From NCBI GenBank assembly GCA_001796355.1, contig MGMG01000002.1, positions 1 through 49,551 on the forward strand: DNA of 49,551 nt, in the 5' to 3' direction. Of the stretch, positions 1-7,815 are shown piece by piece. Below the pieces are notes generated by a model that was given only the letters and a program-made list of their open reading frames with translations, did no database searches and was not told the origin of the DNA. The translations under genes and the position numbers were made by a program. Position 1 is the stretch's first letter, and every line of letters begins with the position of its first letter. Source of the stretch: Chloroflexi bacterium GWB2_54_36 (GTDB lineage: Bacteria > Chloroflexota > Anaerolineae > Anaerolineales > Anaerolineaceae).

Positions 1-1
1 G

Positions 2-454
2 ATGCGCATAGCCATTGCCTGTGACCACGGCGGTTTTCCGCTGAAGAAGGAAATCATCGAACTGGTGCAATGCCTCGGCCATGAAGTGGTGGACCTTGGC
101 ACCATGGATGCCACCCCGGTCGATTACCCGGATTATGCTGAAAAGGCAGGCCTGGCGGTGCAGCGCGGCGAAGTTGACCGGGCGATCGTTATGTGCGGGT
201 CAGGGGTAGGCGCCTGCGTGGCTGCCAACAAGATCAAAGGCGTGTATGCCGCGCTGAGTCACGATACCTATTCGGCGCACCAGGGTGTCGAGCACGACAA
301 TGTCAATCTTTTGTGCCTTGGCGCGCGGATTGTTGGCGTCGAGCTGGCTAAAGAGATCGTTAAAGCCTTTTTAGGGGCAACCTTTTCTCAGAATGAGCGC
401 TTCCAGCGCCGTTTTGGTAAAGTCAAAGCCATCGAACAGCGCCAGTTGGGTTAG
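2..454 (+). CDS. rpiB: Ribose 5-phosphate isomerase B
   Basis: Interconverts ribose 5-phosphate and ribulose 5-phosphate in the cytosolic pentose phosphate pathway; some relatives act on allose or galactose phosphates. The 150-aa protein has the normal family length and opens with the family's N-terminal strand and the CDHGG substrate loop (residues 7-11). The catalytic cysteine is C65 in MCGSGVGACVAANK, and the DNVNLLCLGAR block follows near residue 100. The start is the ATG at base 2; only one base precedes it, so its RBS and promoter are outside the window. Its stop overlaps by three bases the stop of the convergent gene on the other strand. The ROK sugar kinase two genes on fits a sugar-metabolism neighbourhood. 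Family assignment is firm; the exact sugar phosphate used is inferred. Confidence 0.93.
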   Translation: MRIAIACDHGGFPLKKEIIELVQCLGHEVVDLGTMDATPVDYPDYAEKAGLAVQRGEVDRAIVMCGSGVGACVAANKIKGVYAALSHDTYSAHQGVEHDNVNLLCLGARIVGVELAKEIVKAFLGATFSQNERFQRRFGKVKAIEQRQLG

Positions 455-1470
455 GACCTTCCGCGGCTGCGGCGCAGCCAGCGCCAAATAAGAATGAGGA
501 TAGCCAGTAAGCCAATCAGCAGCCATGGGTGAGTTGTTATCCAAAGAAATGCTCGCATGAGTGTGCGATAACGCTGGATGCGTTGGGTATCCGCGGATGG
601 CAGCATTACTTTCTGGTTCCAGTTCAATTGGCTGATTTTTTCAAGAAATCCTTGCCGGACACAGCCCTCCAGGCTGAAAATATAGAGTTGATCCGAATAT
701 CGCGAAGCTAAGAGCAGGTCGCGTTGTAATTCATTCCAGTCCAGCGGGCGTGAGTCAACCAGATCGCCGGTGTCCACCCCGCCGCCGGTGACCCCCAGCC
801 CAATTCCACCCGCCTCGTCGGCATAGCTGGCCAGAATGGCAGCGCCATGAGGACGAAAGAAGCTGGAATACAGCATCAACACTTCCCGGTCGACTGGTAG
901 ATCGATAATTCTGCCCAGTGTCTGAATGAACTTGGATCGAGCGCGGCGTTCGTCGACGATCAGCGGAAATTGGTAACTCTCCACCCCCCAACCGTCCTTT
1001 TGGATAGTTTGCACCAATTGCAGGTAGCGCTTCTTTGCATTCTCGCCTGCCGGTCTGGCAAGCAAACGGCGCACCACGGATTTTATTCCCGCTGCCAGTC
1101 CGTGTTTGAAGGATTGCATCAATCGAATGTCGGGTTCGATATCCAGGCCGATTGCCTCCCAATGAAGCCCGTTTTCCAGCGTCCACTGTTTGAAATCTTG
1201 ATAGCGCTGCAGCGCCTGGGGAGCATTGTCCAGGTTGAACCAGTATCCCTGCTCCATTGGCAGCAGTAGCCAGGCGTGCAGCGGGATGCCGGCCTGGTTG
1301 AGCTGGTGAGCCACCGCTGCCCGTTCCGCGGATAGATCGAGCAGCCCCAGGCTGATACTCGCCTTCAACTCCGTCAACTGACGGATGATCTCCGGGTCAG
1401 AAAATAAAGCTGATAGTTCGGGGCTATTCAGTTCGCAAAAAAAAGTCAGATGCGGTTTGTTTTGCGGCAT
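451..1470 (-). CDS. Unknown protein with C-terminal membrane anchor
   Basis: I do not recognise the family. The 339-aa protein has a soluble region of about 300 residues containing an AIGLDIEPD stretch near residue 105, which recalls barrel-type glycosidase-like folds, then one strongly hydrophobic helix close to the C terminus (around ITTHPWLLIGLLAILILI) and a basic tail RWLRRSRGRS. It lacks an N-terminal signal peptide, so a tail-anchored inner-membrane protein with its bulk in the cytosol is the simplest reading. An upstream in-frame start would place 41 residues over the end of the kinase gene. I prefer the ATG at 1470, four bases after the kinase stop, which makes a tight two-gene operon. 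A role linked to carbohydrate handling is inference from that neighbour only. Confidence 0.65.
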   Translation of the reverse strand: MPQNKPHLTFFCELNSPELSALFSDPEIIRQLTELKASISLGLLDLSAERAAVAHQLNQAGIPLHAWLLLPMEQGYWFNLDNAPQALQRYQDFKQWTLENGLHWEAIGLDIEPDIRLMQSFKHGLAAGIKSVVRRLLARPAGENAKKRYLQLVQTIQKDGWGVESYQFPLIVDERRARSKFIQTLGRIIDLPVDREVLMLYSSFFRPHGAAILASYADEAGGIGLGVTGGGVDTGDLVDSRPLDWNELQRDLLLASRYSDQLYIFSLEGCVRQGFLEKISQLNWNQKVMLPSADTQRIQRYRTLMRAFLWITTHPWLLIGLLAILILIWRWLRRSRGRS

Positions 1471-1474
1471 CCGC

Positions 1475-2380
1475 TCAACCCTTGGGGTGAAAAGTTTGCC
1501 GGGCCAGGGCAATTGCGCCAAGCACGCCAGCCCGCTGACCAAGCCGCGGCGGGACGATGAATTGATCGATTGTTTCCAAAATCGCCGGGGCATGGATATA
1601 CCCGTTCAACATGAGCTGCACCTTCATCCGAACCATGGGAAAAAGCTGGGTTTGCTGCATAACCCCGCCGCCAAGAATGATCCGTTGCGGCGAAAGTGTG
1701 CAAACCAGATTTGTCAGCGCCAGAGCGATATAGTTGGCTTCCAATTCCCACACCGGATGGTAAGCCGGCAGACTTTCAGCGGGTTGCTGGGTGCGCGCCT
1801 GAATGGCCGGCCCGGACGCCAATCCCTCAAAGCAGTCACCGTGGAAGGGGCAAATTCCATCGAAAGGATCTTCCTCACGGGAGTGGGGCAGCCGGACGTG
1901 TCCCATCTCGGGATGAATCAATCCGTGGTGCGGTTTGCCGTGGGTGACCAGCCCTCCCCCTATCCCGGTGCCGATGGTCAGATAGACATAGTCGCGCAAA
2001 TCGCGCGCGGCCCCCCAAAACCCTTCTCCCAAAGCCGCCGCATTGGTGTCGGTGTCCAGGATAACAGGGGTGGCAGTGCCCTGCTCGAAAGTATGGCATA
2101 GGTCGGTGAACGCCCAACCGGCTTTTGGCGTGGTCGTGATTTTTCCGTAATCCGGCGAACCGGGATCCAGATCTACCGGCCCAAAACTGCCAATTCCGAT
2201 GCCTTCCAGCCGGTTACGGGTTTTGATCATATATTGGCGGAAAAAATCGACCGCGCGACCCAGCGTCTCAGCAGGTTCAGTGGTGGGGAATCGCACCTCT
2301 GACCGAATATCTTCCGGGCTTGAGCCAATTGCGCAGACAAACTTGGTGCCGCCAGCCTCGATTCCGCCGTATAAGCGCAT
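1475..2380 (-). CDS. ROK-family fructokinase (zinc type)
   Basis: ATP-dependent sugar kinase, most likely fructokinase (fructose to fructose 6-phosphate). The 301-aa protein has the ROK phosphate-binding motif EAGGTK at residues 8-13, the catalytic aspartate D111 in DTDTNAAA, and the glycine-rich TIGTGIGGG loop near 136-143. The zinc site is formed by H161 (EMGH), C177, H180 and C183 (ICPFHGDC), the pattern of the YdhR/ScrK branch of ROK fructokinases. A GGAG ribosome site lies about eight bases before the ATG. It leads a two-gene minus-strand operon with the membrane-anchored unknown. Glucokinase or mannokinase activity cannot be excluded from sequence alone. Confidence 0.87.
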   Translation of the reverse strand: MRLYGGIEAGGTKFVCAIGSSPEDIRSEVRFPTTEPAETLGRAVDFFRQYMIKTRNRLEGIGIGSFGPVDLDPGSPDYGKITTTPKAGWAFTDLCHTFEQGTATPVILDTDTNAAALGEGFWGAARDLRDYVYLTIGTGIGGGLVTHGKPHHGLIHPEMGHVRLPHSREEDPFDGICPFHGDCFEGLASGPAIQARTQQPAESLPAYHPVWELEANYIALALTNLVCTLSPQRIILGGGVMQQTQLFPMVRMKVQLMLNGYIHAPAILETIDQFIVPPRLGQRAGVLGAIALARQTFHPKG

Positions 2381-2463
2381 CCTTGTTCTCCTTGCCCCGT
2401 TGGGTCAACCTGCTTTGATGTTCCATAAATTGTACCCGCCTTTTAATTCCGTACCCATCTGAA

Positions 2464-2492
2464 CAACTTATCGGCCTGAATAAGGGTATAAT
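2464..2492 (+). promoter_or_regulatory. Candidate promoter for the acyltransferase gene
   Basis: A perfect -10 hexamer TATAAT (2487-2492) lies in the 261-bp divergent gap between the ROK kinase and the PLP acyltransferase. The -35 position (CAACTT, 17-bp spacer) is poor, so this would be a weak or activated promoter. The implied leader is about 140 bases. The rest of the gap shows no RNA element I recognise. Confidence 0.35.
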
Positions 2493-2641
2493 CATAAATC
2501 GTTTGTTTTTGCGCTTCTTTGAATGGTTTTGAGTACATACGGGCGGGATTCCTCAGGTATAACAAAAATCCCCATGGTTTCCCCGGGTTTTCCCGGTAAA
2601 GTAATTCCCCAGCAATAATCCCATTAAATTGAGGTGGTTTC

Positions 2642-3820
2642 ATGGATATTTTTTCGAAATGTTCTGAATTTACGCAGGCAAAAGAGGCCATGGCGCAGGG
2701 TATGTACCCATACTTTATACCCCTGGATGAAAACGAAGGAACAGAGGTTGTTTACCATGGGCAGCGTTTGATCATGTGCGGTTCGAATAATTATCTTGGG
2801 CTGACCACCCATCCGCGCGTCAAACAGGCCGCCTGCGAGGCCATCAACCGCTATGGTACCAGTTGCACGGGCTCTCGTTTCCTCAACGGCACACTCTCGC
2901 TGCACCACCAGCTCGAGCACGAACTGGCCGAATGGGTCGGTAAAGAGGCTGCGCTCGTGTTCTCGACTGGCATGCAGGCCAACCTGGGGGCAGTCAGCGC
3001 AATTGTTGGACGCGGCGATTATGTGATCCTTGATAAAGATGACCATGCCAGCATCGTTGACGGCGCTCGTCTGGGGTACGGCAAGATCGAACGCTACGTT
3101 CATAACGACATGGCTCATTTGGAACGTGTGCTGCAATCCTTACCGGCAGACAGTGGTAAATTGATTGTCGTCGATGGTCTGTTCAGCATGGAAGGCGACA
3201 TTGCCAATTTGCCGGGGATCGTCCCGCTGGCGAAAAAATACGGCGCGCGCTTGATGGTGGATGATGCCCATGCGATGGGCGTTCTGGGCGGCGGACGCGG
3301 TACTGCGGCTCATTTTGGAATCACCGAGGGTGTTGACTTGATTATGTCAACCTTCAGCAAATCCTTTGCTTCGCTGGGCGGTTTCGTCGCCGGTGACGAG
3401 AATGTAATCCATTACATCAAGCATTTTGCCCGCTCGCTGATCTTCAGCGCCAGTATTCCGGCCTCCAACACGGTCGCCGCGCTGACCTCGCTGCAGATCA
3501 TGCGCGAAGAACCCGAGCGGATTGCGCGCGTCAATGCCATTGGAGACCGCATGCGCAAAGCCTACACCCAGCTAGGCTTCAACATTGGCCATTCGGTAAC
3601 GCCGATTGTGCCGATCCAAATTGGCGACAACGATTTGACTTTTATGATGTGGAAGCGCCTGTTCGAAAATGGCGTGTTTGTCAATCCAGTCATCAGCCCG
3701 GCAGTTGCCCCGGGTCACCAGTTGCTGCGCACCAGCTACATGGCCACGCATACCGATGATCAGTTGGACCGGGTGGTTAGCACCTTTGATAAGGTCGGCC
3801 ACGAACTCGGATTGATTTAG
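2642..3820 (+). CDS. PLP-dependent acyl-CoA:amino acid C-acyltransferase (KBL/AONS/SPT type)
   Basis: Fold-type I PLP enzyme of the alpha-oxoamine synthase family, which condenses an amino acid with an acyl-CoA with loss of CO2 or formation of an amino-ketone. At 392 aa it has full family length. Key residues are visible: SNNYLGL at 48-54, H135 in HASIVDG (stacks on PLP), D208/H210 in DDAHAMG, and Schiff-base lysine K240 in STFSKSFASLGG. The N-terminal region and the SCTGSRFLNGT motif look more like bacterial serine palmitoyltransferase-like proteins than BioF. No bio or tdh gene is nearby, so the substrate is open: serine palmitoyltransferase, glycine C-acetyltransferase or AONS. GAGGTGG precedes the ATG by a normal distance. 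Confidence 0.82.
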   Translation: MDIFSKCSEFTQAKEAMAQGMYPYFIPLDENEGTEVVYHGQRLIMCGSNNYLGLTTHPRVKQAACEAINRYGTSCTGSRFLNGTLSLHHQLEHELAEWVGKEAALVFSTGMQANLGAVSAIVGRGDYVILDKDDHASIVDGARLGYGKIERYVHNDMAHLERVLQSLPADSGKLIVVDGLFSMEGDIANLPGIVPLAKKYGARLMVDDAHAMGVLGGGRGTAAHFGITEGVDLIMSTFSKSFASLGGFVAGDENVIHYIKHFARSLIFSASIPASNTVAALTSLQIMREEPERIARVNAIGDRMRKAYTQLGFNIGHSVTPIVPIQIGDNDLTFMMWKRLFENGVFVNPVISPAVAPGHQLLRTSYMATHTDDQLDRVVSTFDKVGHELGLI

Positions 3821-3842
3821 CCTTTCGCCTTTTACTTACCAG

Positions 3843-3889
3843 CAGGCCGTTCAAAACCGCGTTTCACGGTTTCCCAAACGGCCTGTTTT
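3843..3889 (+). terminator. Rho-independent terminator after the acyltransferase
   Basis: A nine-base stem CAGGCCGTT / AACGGCCTG encloses a second short AACCG/CGGTT stem and is followed by TTTTATTAT. It sits 22 bases after the stop at 3820 and matches the plus-strand gene. No T run flanks it on the opposite strand, so it should not stop the convergent corA transcript. Confidence 0.8.
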
Positions 3890-3937
3890 ATTATCTCTAA
3901 CCCGTGAATATGAAGCAGATCGGGTAGCAGCAAAACG

Positions 3938-4915
3938 TTAGAACCATTTCCGTTTGCGAAAATAGTAAACCATCCAGCCAGCGATCAGCAGAAAGACGAT
4001 CCAGACCATCGGGTAACCGTATTTCCAGCTTAGTTCCGGCATAAAGTGGAAATTCATCCCGTATATGCCGGCGACGAAAGTCAACGGCAGGAAAATGGTG
4101 GAGACGATGGTAAGCGCTTTCATCACTTCATTCAGGCGCAGCGAGGTGGAATTTAAATAAGCTTCAAGCGCATTGGTTGCCATATCGCGCAGGATGTCGA
4201 TCCAGTCGTAAACCCGCACCAGGTGGTCGTAGATGTCCCGGAAATAAATCTGGGATTGCCGATCGATCATCGAGAACTCTTCGCGGGTCAGGTGATTGAT
4301 CACCTCGCGCTGCGGAGCGATCACCCGCCGAACGGAAATGATGGCATGTTTTAACCGCAATAGTTTTTGCAGGGTTTCAGGTTGCGGTTTATCGAGGATG
4401 AGATCTTCCAGCGCCTCGAGTTCATCTTCCAATTCTTCTAGAGGCGGGCTGTAATCATCGACGATAATATCGATGAGTGCATGACACAGAAAATCTGCGC
4501 CGTTGGTTTGCAGGCGTTCGTCCCGCTGGAGGCGCCGCCGCAGTTTTTCGACTGCTTCCAATTGCGGCGCATAATAACTGCTGACGACATAGTTTTGTCC
4601 CAGAAAGATATCAAATTCTGCGGAGTTGAGCAGGCTGTGATCATGGTCAGCAGACAAGGCCATCACTACAATAAACAGGTATGTACCATAATCATCCACC
4701 TTTGGCGTCTGGAACCCGGTCGACTCGGTGTCTTCGACTGCCAGTGGGTGAAAATGAAACAGGTCGGTTAAAACGGCACGCGTTTCTTCAGCGGTTGGCT
4801 GCTCTAGGCTGACCCAGACCAGCCCATCGGTATCCGCCACGGCGGATGCCAGCGCAGTTGGAGAAATATCCCATTGGGGTGTGCCAGATTTGGGGATATA
4901 TAGGGTATGAATCAT
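3938..4915 (-). CDS. corA: CorA-family magnesium/divalent cation channel
   Basis: Inner-membrane pentameric Mg2+ (or Co2+/Zn2+) channel. The 325-aa protein has the typical long cytoplasmic N-terminal domain and stalk helix, two transmembrane helices at the C terminus (about 268-286 and 303-318), and the signature GMN at 286-288 in the loop between them. The C terminus ends with the basic FRKRKWF tail common in this family. It stands alone, convergent with the acyltransferase upstream of it on the map and separated by a terminator, so it is probably monocistronic. No magnesium-sensing leader could be recognised in the gap behind its start. Assignment to the family is firm; ion preference is not visible. 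Confidence 0.93.
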   Translation of the reverse strand: MIHTLYIPKSGTPQWDISPTALASAVADTDGLVWVSLEQPTAEETRAVLTDLFHFHPLAVEDTESTGFQTPKVDDYGTYLFIVVMALSADHDHSLLNSAEFDIFLGQNYVVSSYYAPQLEAVEKLRRRLQRDERLQTNGADFLCHALIDIIVDDYSPPLEELEDELEALEDLILDKPQPETLQKLLRLKHAIISVRRVIAPQREVINHLTREEFSMIDRQSQIYFRDIYDHLVRVYDWIDILRDMATNALEAYLNSTSLRLNEVMKALTIVSTIFLPLTFVAGIYGMNFHFMPELSWKYGYPMVWIVFLLIAGWMVYYFRKRKWF

Positions 4916-4929
4916 AAGTCCTCCACAAC

Positions 4930-5062
4930 AATGTCATCCTCGAGCGGCGCGTTTTTTTGCGCCGCGAAGGATCTCTGGCATAGCGGGCGAGATGCTTCGC
5001 ATCATTCACTCACAGAGTGCCCCACCCGAAGGGTGCTCTATTAGTGTGGACAGCATGACATT
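4930..5062 (-). repeat. Dispersed palindromic repeat, copy A (inverted)
   Basis: A 133-bp unit bounded by perfect inverted ends AATGTCAT / ATGACATT. Read on the minus strand it aligns with the 118-bp units at 16294-16529, sharing GCACCCTTCGGGTGGGGC, TCTGTGA and a GCGAAGC..TCTCGC block, with a different middle section. It contains a strong GGCGCG/CGCGCC-type hairpin with a T7 run. It occupies most of the 341-bp gap between corA and the SCP2 gene. The remainder of that gap (5063-5256) shows no gene; a TAAAAT near 5237 is a weak -10 candidate for the SCP2 gene. Confidence 0.75.
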
Positions 5063-5256
5063 TCAATACGTGCGATGCTTATCCCGAACTCCCATTAAAA
5101 ATAGCGCGACGGGTTCATTATAGGCCAAATCGAGGGAACGAAGAGAGTCGAAAGGCGTTTCGATCCACAGATTGGGTCATTTTTATACTTGCGCATAGCC
5201 AATATATTAGTCTGCACAAACAAAAAAGAAGGGGTAAAATTGTTGTCGGAGACCCA

Positions 5257-5613
5257 ATGGACGAATTAAATGTTCAAACTCTGATGACCTTACTACCGCA
5301 GGTATTCCTCCCGGAGCAAGCCCGGGGAATCGCTGCGGTGATCAACTTTGACCTTGCCGGTGACGGCGGCGGGGAGTGGACCGTCACAATTCGCAATCAA
5401 AGCTGCACTGCGGTAGCAGGAAAATCGGTATCCCCTGATTTAAGCCTGGCAGCCAAAGCGCATGATATTTTGGAGATCTTTAGCGGGCGGCTGGATCCAA
5501 CTCGCGCTTTATTATTCGGAAAATTACGCATGACCGGTGACATGCGTCTGGCAATGCGTCTGGCGGAATTGTTCGACACGCATGACCCCCGCCTGCGCCA
5601 GTGGAAGAAATAA
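5257..5613 (+). CDS. SCP2 sterol-binding domain protein
   Basis: Small (118 aa) stand-alone SCP-2 domain, a lipid-binding fold with a hydrophobic tunnel for acyl chains, sterols or acyl-CoA. The family pattern is visible in the order: an INFDLAGDGGGEWTVTI strand pair (30-46), a PDLSLAAKAHDILEIFSGRLDP segment (60-81) and the terminal KLRMTGDMRLAMRLAELF helix (about 89-106). No signal peptide or membrane segment. GGAGA lies nine bases ahead of the ATG. It is a single gene with its own terminator, so context does not reveal the lipid or partner. Family confidence is high, function only general lipid binding. Confidence 0.85.
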   Translation: MDELNVQTLMTLLPQVFLPEQARGIAAVINFDLAGDGGGEWTVTIRNQSCTAVAGKSVSPDLSLAAKAHDILEIFSGRLDPTRALLFGKLRMTGDMRLAMRLAELFDTHDPRLRQWKK

Positions 5614-5635
5614 TCCCCCTTGAGGGGATTATTTT
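5611..5635 (+). terminator. Terminator after the SCP2 gene
   Basis: AATCCCC / GGGGATT stem with a short loop begins at the stop codon itself and is followed by ATTTTC. Plus-strand orientation fits the SCP2 gene. Confidence 0.75.
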
Positions 5636-5636
5636 C

Positions 5637-5789
5637 GTAGGTTGGTTTGAGGGCGAAATTTTATTACTTGATAATTCATTAAGCCAATAGCCCGAAAAGC
5701 AACATTCAAGGCCAATGTGATGTCGGTTTTCGGGACTGCAATCGCGAATTTTCAATCGACGTCGCGAGTCGCCCCTCAAACCGACCTAC
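5637..5789. mobile_element. MITE-like element with 19-20 bp terminal inverted repeats
   Basis: A 153-bp segment starts with GTAGGTTGGTTTGAGGGCG and ends with CGCCCCTCAAACCGACCTAC; the two ends are inverted copies differing by one substitution and one extra C. The inside has no reading frame. ATTTT occurs just outside each end and may be a target duplication. Size, absence of coding and inverted ends fit a miniature inverted-repeat transposable element. It fills the space between the convergent SCP2 and sufT genes. No cognate transposase with these ends is seen in the window. Confidence 0.65.
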
Positions 5790-5796
5790 ATTTTAT

Positions 5797-6147
5797 CTAA
5801 TACAAGCCCCAATCCAAATCCACGCCTTCTTCCATCATCGCGAAATCCCAGACATCCATCGCCAATTCGATTGAAACCGGCATGCCAATGGCCTCCTCGG
5901 CTTTAACGCGGGTCATATCGATCAACGCCGGGCCATACGGGCAGAACGGGGTGGTCAGGATCATTTTGACAATGGCTTGACCGGCATCATCAAGACGGAA
6001 ATTGCGGATCAGCCCGAGTTGTATCACGCTCAATCCGATTTCCGGATCAAGTACATCGTTCAGACCAACACGCAGGCGTTCGCAAAGTTCAGGATCGGTT
6101 GCTTCGAGATCCCAGACTGCCGGGTTGCTGCCAGGTTTGTCACTCAT
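5797..6147 (-). CDS. sufT: MIP18/SufT-type iron-sulfur assembly factor
   Basis: A 116-aa DUF59/MIP18 protein of the kind that helps load Fe-S clusters onto target proteins in the cytosol. The family features are the LNDVLDPEIGLSVIQLGLI segment (28-46), which carries the DPE motif, and LTTPFCPYGPAL (64-75) with the conserved cysteine C69. The C terminus has the DWGLY-like ending often seen. The gene follows sufR and overlaps its end by eight bases, so both are on one transcript and sufT is expected to share SufR autoregulation. Placement beside sufCBDSU on the divergent side supports the Fe-S role. The gene name is given by family and context. Confidence 0.82.
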   Translation of the reverse strand: MSDKPGSNPAVWDLEATDPELCERLRVGLNDVLDPEIGLSVIQLGLIRNFRLDDAGQAIVKMILTTPFCPYGPALIDMTRVKAEEAIGMPVSIELAMDVWDFAMMEEGVDLDWGLY

Positions 6148-6775
6148 GGACCAACTCCACTTCCCTGCTCATTGGCACCACATAGGTGCAGTGATTGTCG
6201 CCGCTCAAAACGCAGGAAATTTTCTGCGCCGGGATGGACAGCACCATCGAGATCAAGGTCTGATCGACCAGACACACCTGCGGATGTTCCTGCCCGACCT
6301 GCAGGTAAGGGCAGGTGATCTCGCGAATGTGGTAGTCTTCGCCAATTTTCTCCCACTCGACGATAAAGCCTTCTTCAGCGAGCAGTTTCTTGAGGAAATT
6401 CAGCTTTTCCTCGAAGGACATATTTTTGGTTTGCCGTGCATGCTCTTCTGCCAGCTCTGTTGCCATGGTAGAAAAGAGACTCTCGATGGCTGAAGCCGGC
6501 AGCGCCCCTTTGAGCTGGTCCAGCAGGCGGTTCGCCAGGCGGAAATAGCGCGTTGGGAATCGCTCAAGTCCTTCGTCCGTCAGGTAATATACCAATCGCG
6601 GACGGCCTACTCCATGACGCTCCTCCTCAGAGGTTACCAGCCCGTCAGCAAGCATGCTGTTGAGGTGGTGGCGCACCGAAATGGCGTTGATCCCAACCGA
6701 ATTGGCCAGGTCATTGATCGTCGATTTCGGGTTATTTAATAGCGTCTGTAAAATTCGTTCACGAGTACTTTTCAT
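6140..6775 (-). CDS. sufR: SufR-type Fe-S-sensing repressor
   Basis: Transcription regulator of the suf genes. The 211-aa product begins with a winged helix-turn-helix (about 1-75: STINDLANSVGINAISVRHH, then the wing GVGRPRLVYYLT), followed by a helical linker and a C-terminal domain with cysteines in ITCPYLQ, PQVCLVD, KISCVLSG and DNHCTYVV that could hold an Fe-S cluster, as in cyanobacterial and mycobacterial SufR. A GTG start 18 bases upstream is possible, but GGTGAG is better placed for the ATG at 6775. Divergent from sufC; its -35 box lies in the shared palindrome at 6849-6882, so autoregulation is likely. Classified as SufR by domain order, cysteines and neighbours. Confidence 0.9.
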   Translation of the reverse strand: MKSTRERILQTLLNNPKSTINDLANSVGINAISVRHHLNSMLADGLVTSEEERHGVGRPRLVYYLTDEGLERFPTRYFRLANRLLDQLKGALPASAIESLFSTMATELAEEHARQTKNMSFEEKLNFLKKLLAEEGFIVEWEKIGEDYHIREITCPYLQVGQEHPQVCLVDQTLISMVLSIPAQKISCVLSGDNHCTYVVPMSREVELVHE

Positions 6776-6824
6776 CTGTTTTTTTCTCACCAAACTGGCT
6801 TGAACTTACCGGATTTCTTTCTGG

Positions 6825-6853
6825 AGTATATCAAAGTGGCGAGAATTTGTCAA
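6825..6853 (-). promoter_or_regulatory. sufR promoter
   Basis: On the minus strand: TTGACA (6848-6853), 17-bp spacer, TATACT (6825-6830). Transcription should begin near 6817, giving a leader of about 40 bases to the sufR ATG. The -35 hexamer is inside the left arm of the palindrome. Confidence 0.85.
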
Positions 6854-6882
6854 TATATAAGAATTATATTATAAATATTGAC
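6849..6882. promoter_or_regulatory. Candidate SufR operator palindrome
   Basis: GTCAATAT at 6849-6856 is mirrored exactly by ATATTGAC at 6875-6882, with an A/T-rich 18-bp centre. Each arm holds most of the -35 box of one of two divergent promoters, so one bound protein would block both sufR-sufT and sufCBD. The arms differ from the CAAC-N6-GTTG boxes known for cyanobacterial SufR. Binding by this SufR is inference. Confidence 0.75.
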
Positions 6883-6906
6883 CCAAATGCCGACCTGTGC
6901 TATAAT
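6878..6906 (+). promoter_or_regulatory. suf operon promoter
   Basis: TTGACC (6878-6883), 17-bp spacer, TATAAT (6901-6906): near-perfect sigma-70 type promoter for sufC. Expected start near 6913, leader about 80 bases. Confidence 0.88.
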
Positions 6907-6993
6907 CCGGGCGAACAACAGACAGGCAAAAGTAAGGTGATGGAAAATCTAGCCGCCCGAAATGCCTGAGTAAACATGAAGGAGTTCATACGC

Positions 6994-7773
6994 ATGGCTG
7001 AACTGGTAATTCGCAACCTCAAGGTGAGCATTGAAGGGAAGGAAATTCTCAAAGGTGTTGACCTGACCTTGCCGCAGGGCGAGGTGCATGCCATCATGGG
7101 ACCTAATGGCACGGGCAAATCGACCCTGGCGTACACGCTTATGGGTCACCCGAGCTATGAAGTTACAGGCGGCGAAGTGCTTTATGACGGTCAAAATATC
7201 CTCGAGCTCGCGCCGGATGAACGCTCCCGGTTGGGGATATTTCTGGCATTCCAATACCCCGTCGCGATCCCGGGCGTGACTGTGGCCAATTTCCTGCGCA
7301 CGGCTGTCAATTCCCGCCGCCGCGCAGTCAATCCGGACGATAAAGGCGTTCCCATCCCCGAATTTCGCAAGCTGCTGAAAGCCAAGATGGAAATGCTCAA
7401 GGTTGATCCTGCTTTTGCCGGGCGCTACCTGAATGACGGGTTTTCCGGCGGCGAGAAAAAGCGCGCCGAAATTCTGCAGATGGCGACGTTGGAACCAAAA
7501 ATCGCGATCCTCGACGAAACCGACTCCGGTCTCGACATCGATGCGTTGCGAATCGTATCCGAAGGCGTCAATGCACTGCGCGGTCCTGGCTTGGGCGTTC
7601 TGGTGATTACTCACTACCAGCGCATCTTGAACTACATCAAACCCGATGTGGTGCACGTGATGATGGACGGCCGCATTGTCGAATCCGGCGGCCCTGATCT
7701 GGCGCTCCACCTCGAAGAACATGGTTACGATTGGGTGCGCGAAAAGGTAGATAGCGGTTCTGTACCAGCATAA
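6994..7773 (+). CDS. sufC: Fe-S assembly ATPase SufC
   Basis: Cytosolic ABC-type ATPase of the SufBCD scaffold complex; ATP hydrolysis drives the SufB-SufD rearrangement that builds clusters. The 259-aa protein has Walker A GPNGTGKS at 36-43, the SufC-type Q-loop region AFQYPV, the signature [13 protein letters not shown], Walker B with [12 protein letters not shown] (the ETDSGLD form is typical of SufC) and the H-loop ITHYQR. The ATG at 6994 has AAGGAG at the right distance; an in-frame ATG 18 bases earlier has none and is less likely. First gene of the plus-strand suf operon, 42 bases before sufB. Confidence 0.96.
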   Translation: MAELVIRNLKVSIEGKEILKGVDLTLPQGEVHAIMGPNGTGKSTLAYTLMGHPSYEVTGGEVLYDGQNILELAPDERSRLGIFLAFQYPVAIPGVTVANFLRTAVNSRRRAVNPDDKGVPIPEFRKLLKAKMEMLKVDPAFAGRYLNDGFSGGEKKRAEILQMATLEPKIAILDETDSGLDIDALRIVSEGVNALRGPGLGVLVITHYQRILNYIKPDVVHVMMDGRIVESGGPDLALHLEEHGYDWVREKVDSGSVPA

Positions 7774-7815
7774 TCTCCCTGCTGGTCAGACTTTTAGCAG
7801 GTTGAGGAGGTAATA

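Noticed and set aside
2381-2641. Riboswitch or structured leader before the acyltransferase gene
   Set aside because: Only small GGG/CCC-rich hairpins are visible and no known aptamer core could be recognised.
6949-7722. 257-codon open frame antisense to sufC
   Set aside because: It lies wholly over the clear SufC coding sequence and has no family features; such antisense frames are expected in GC-rich coding DNA.
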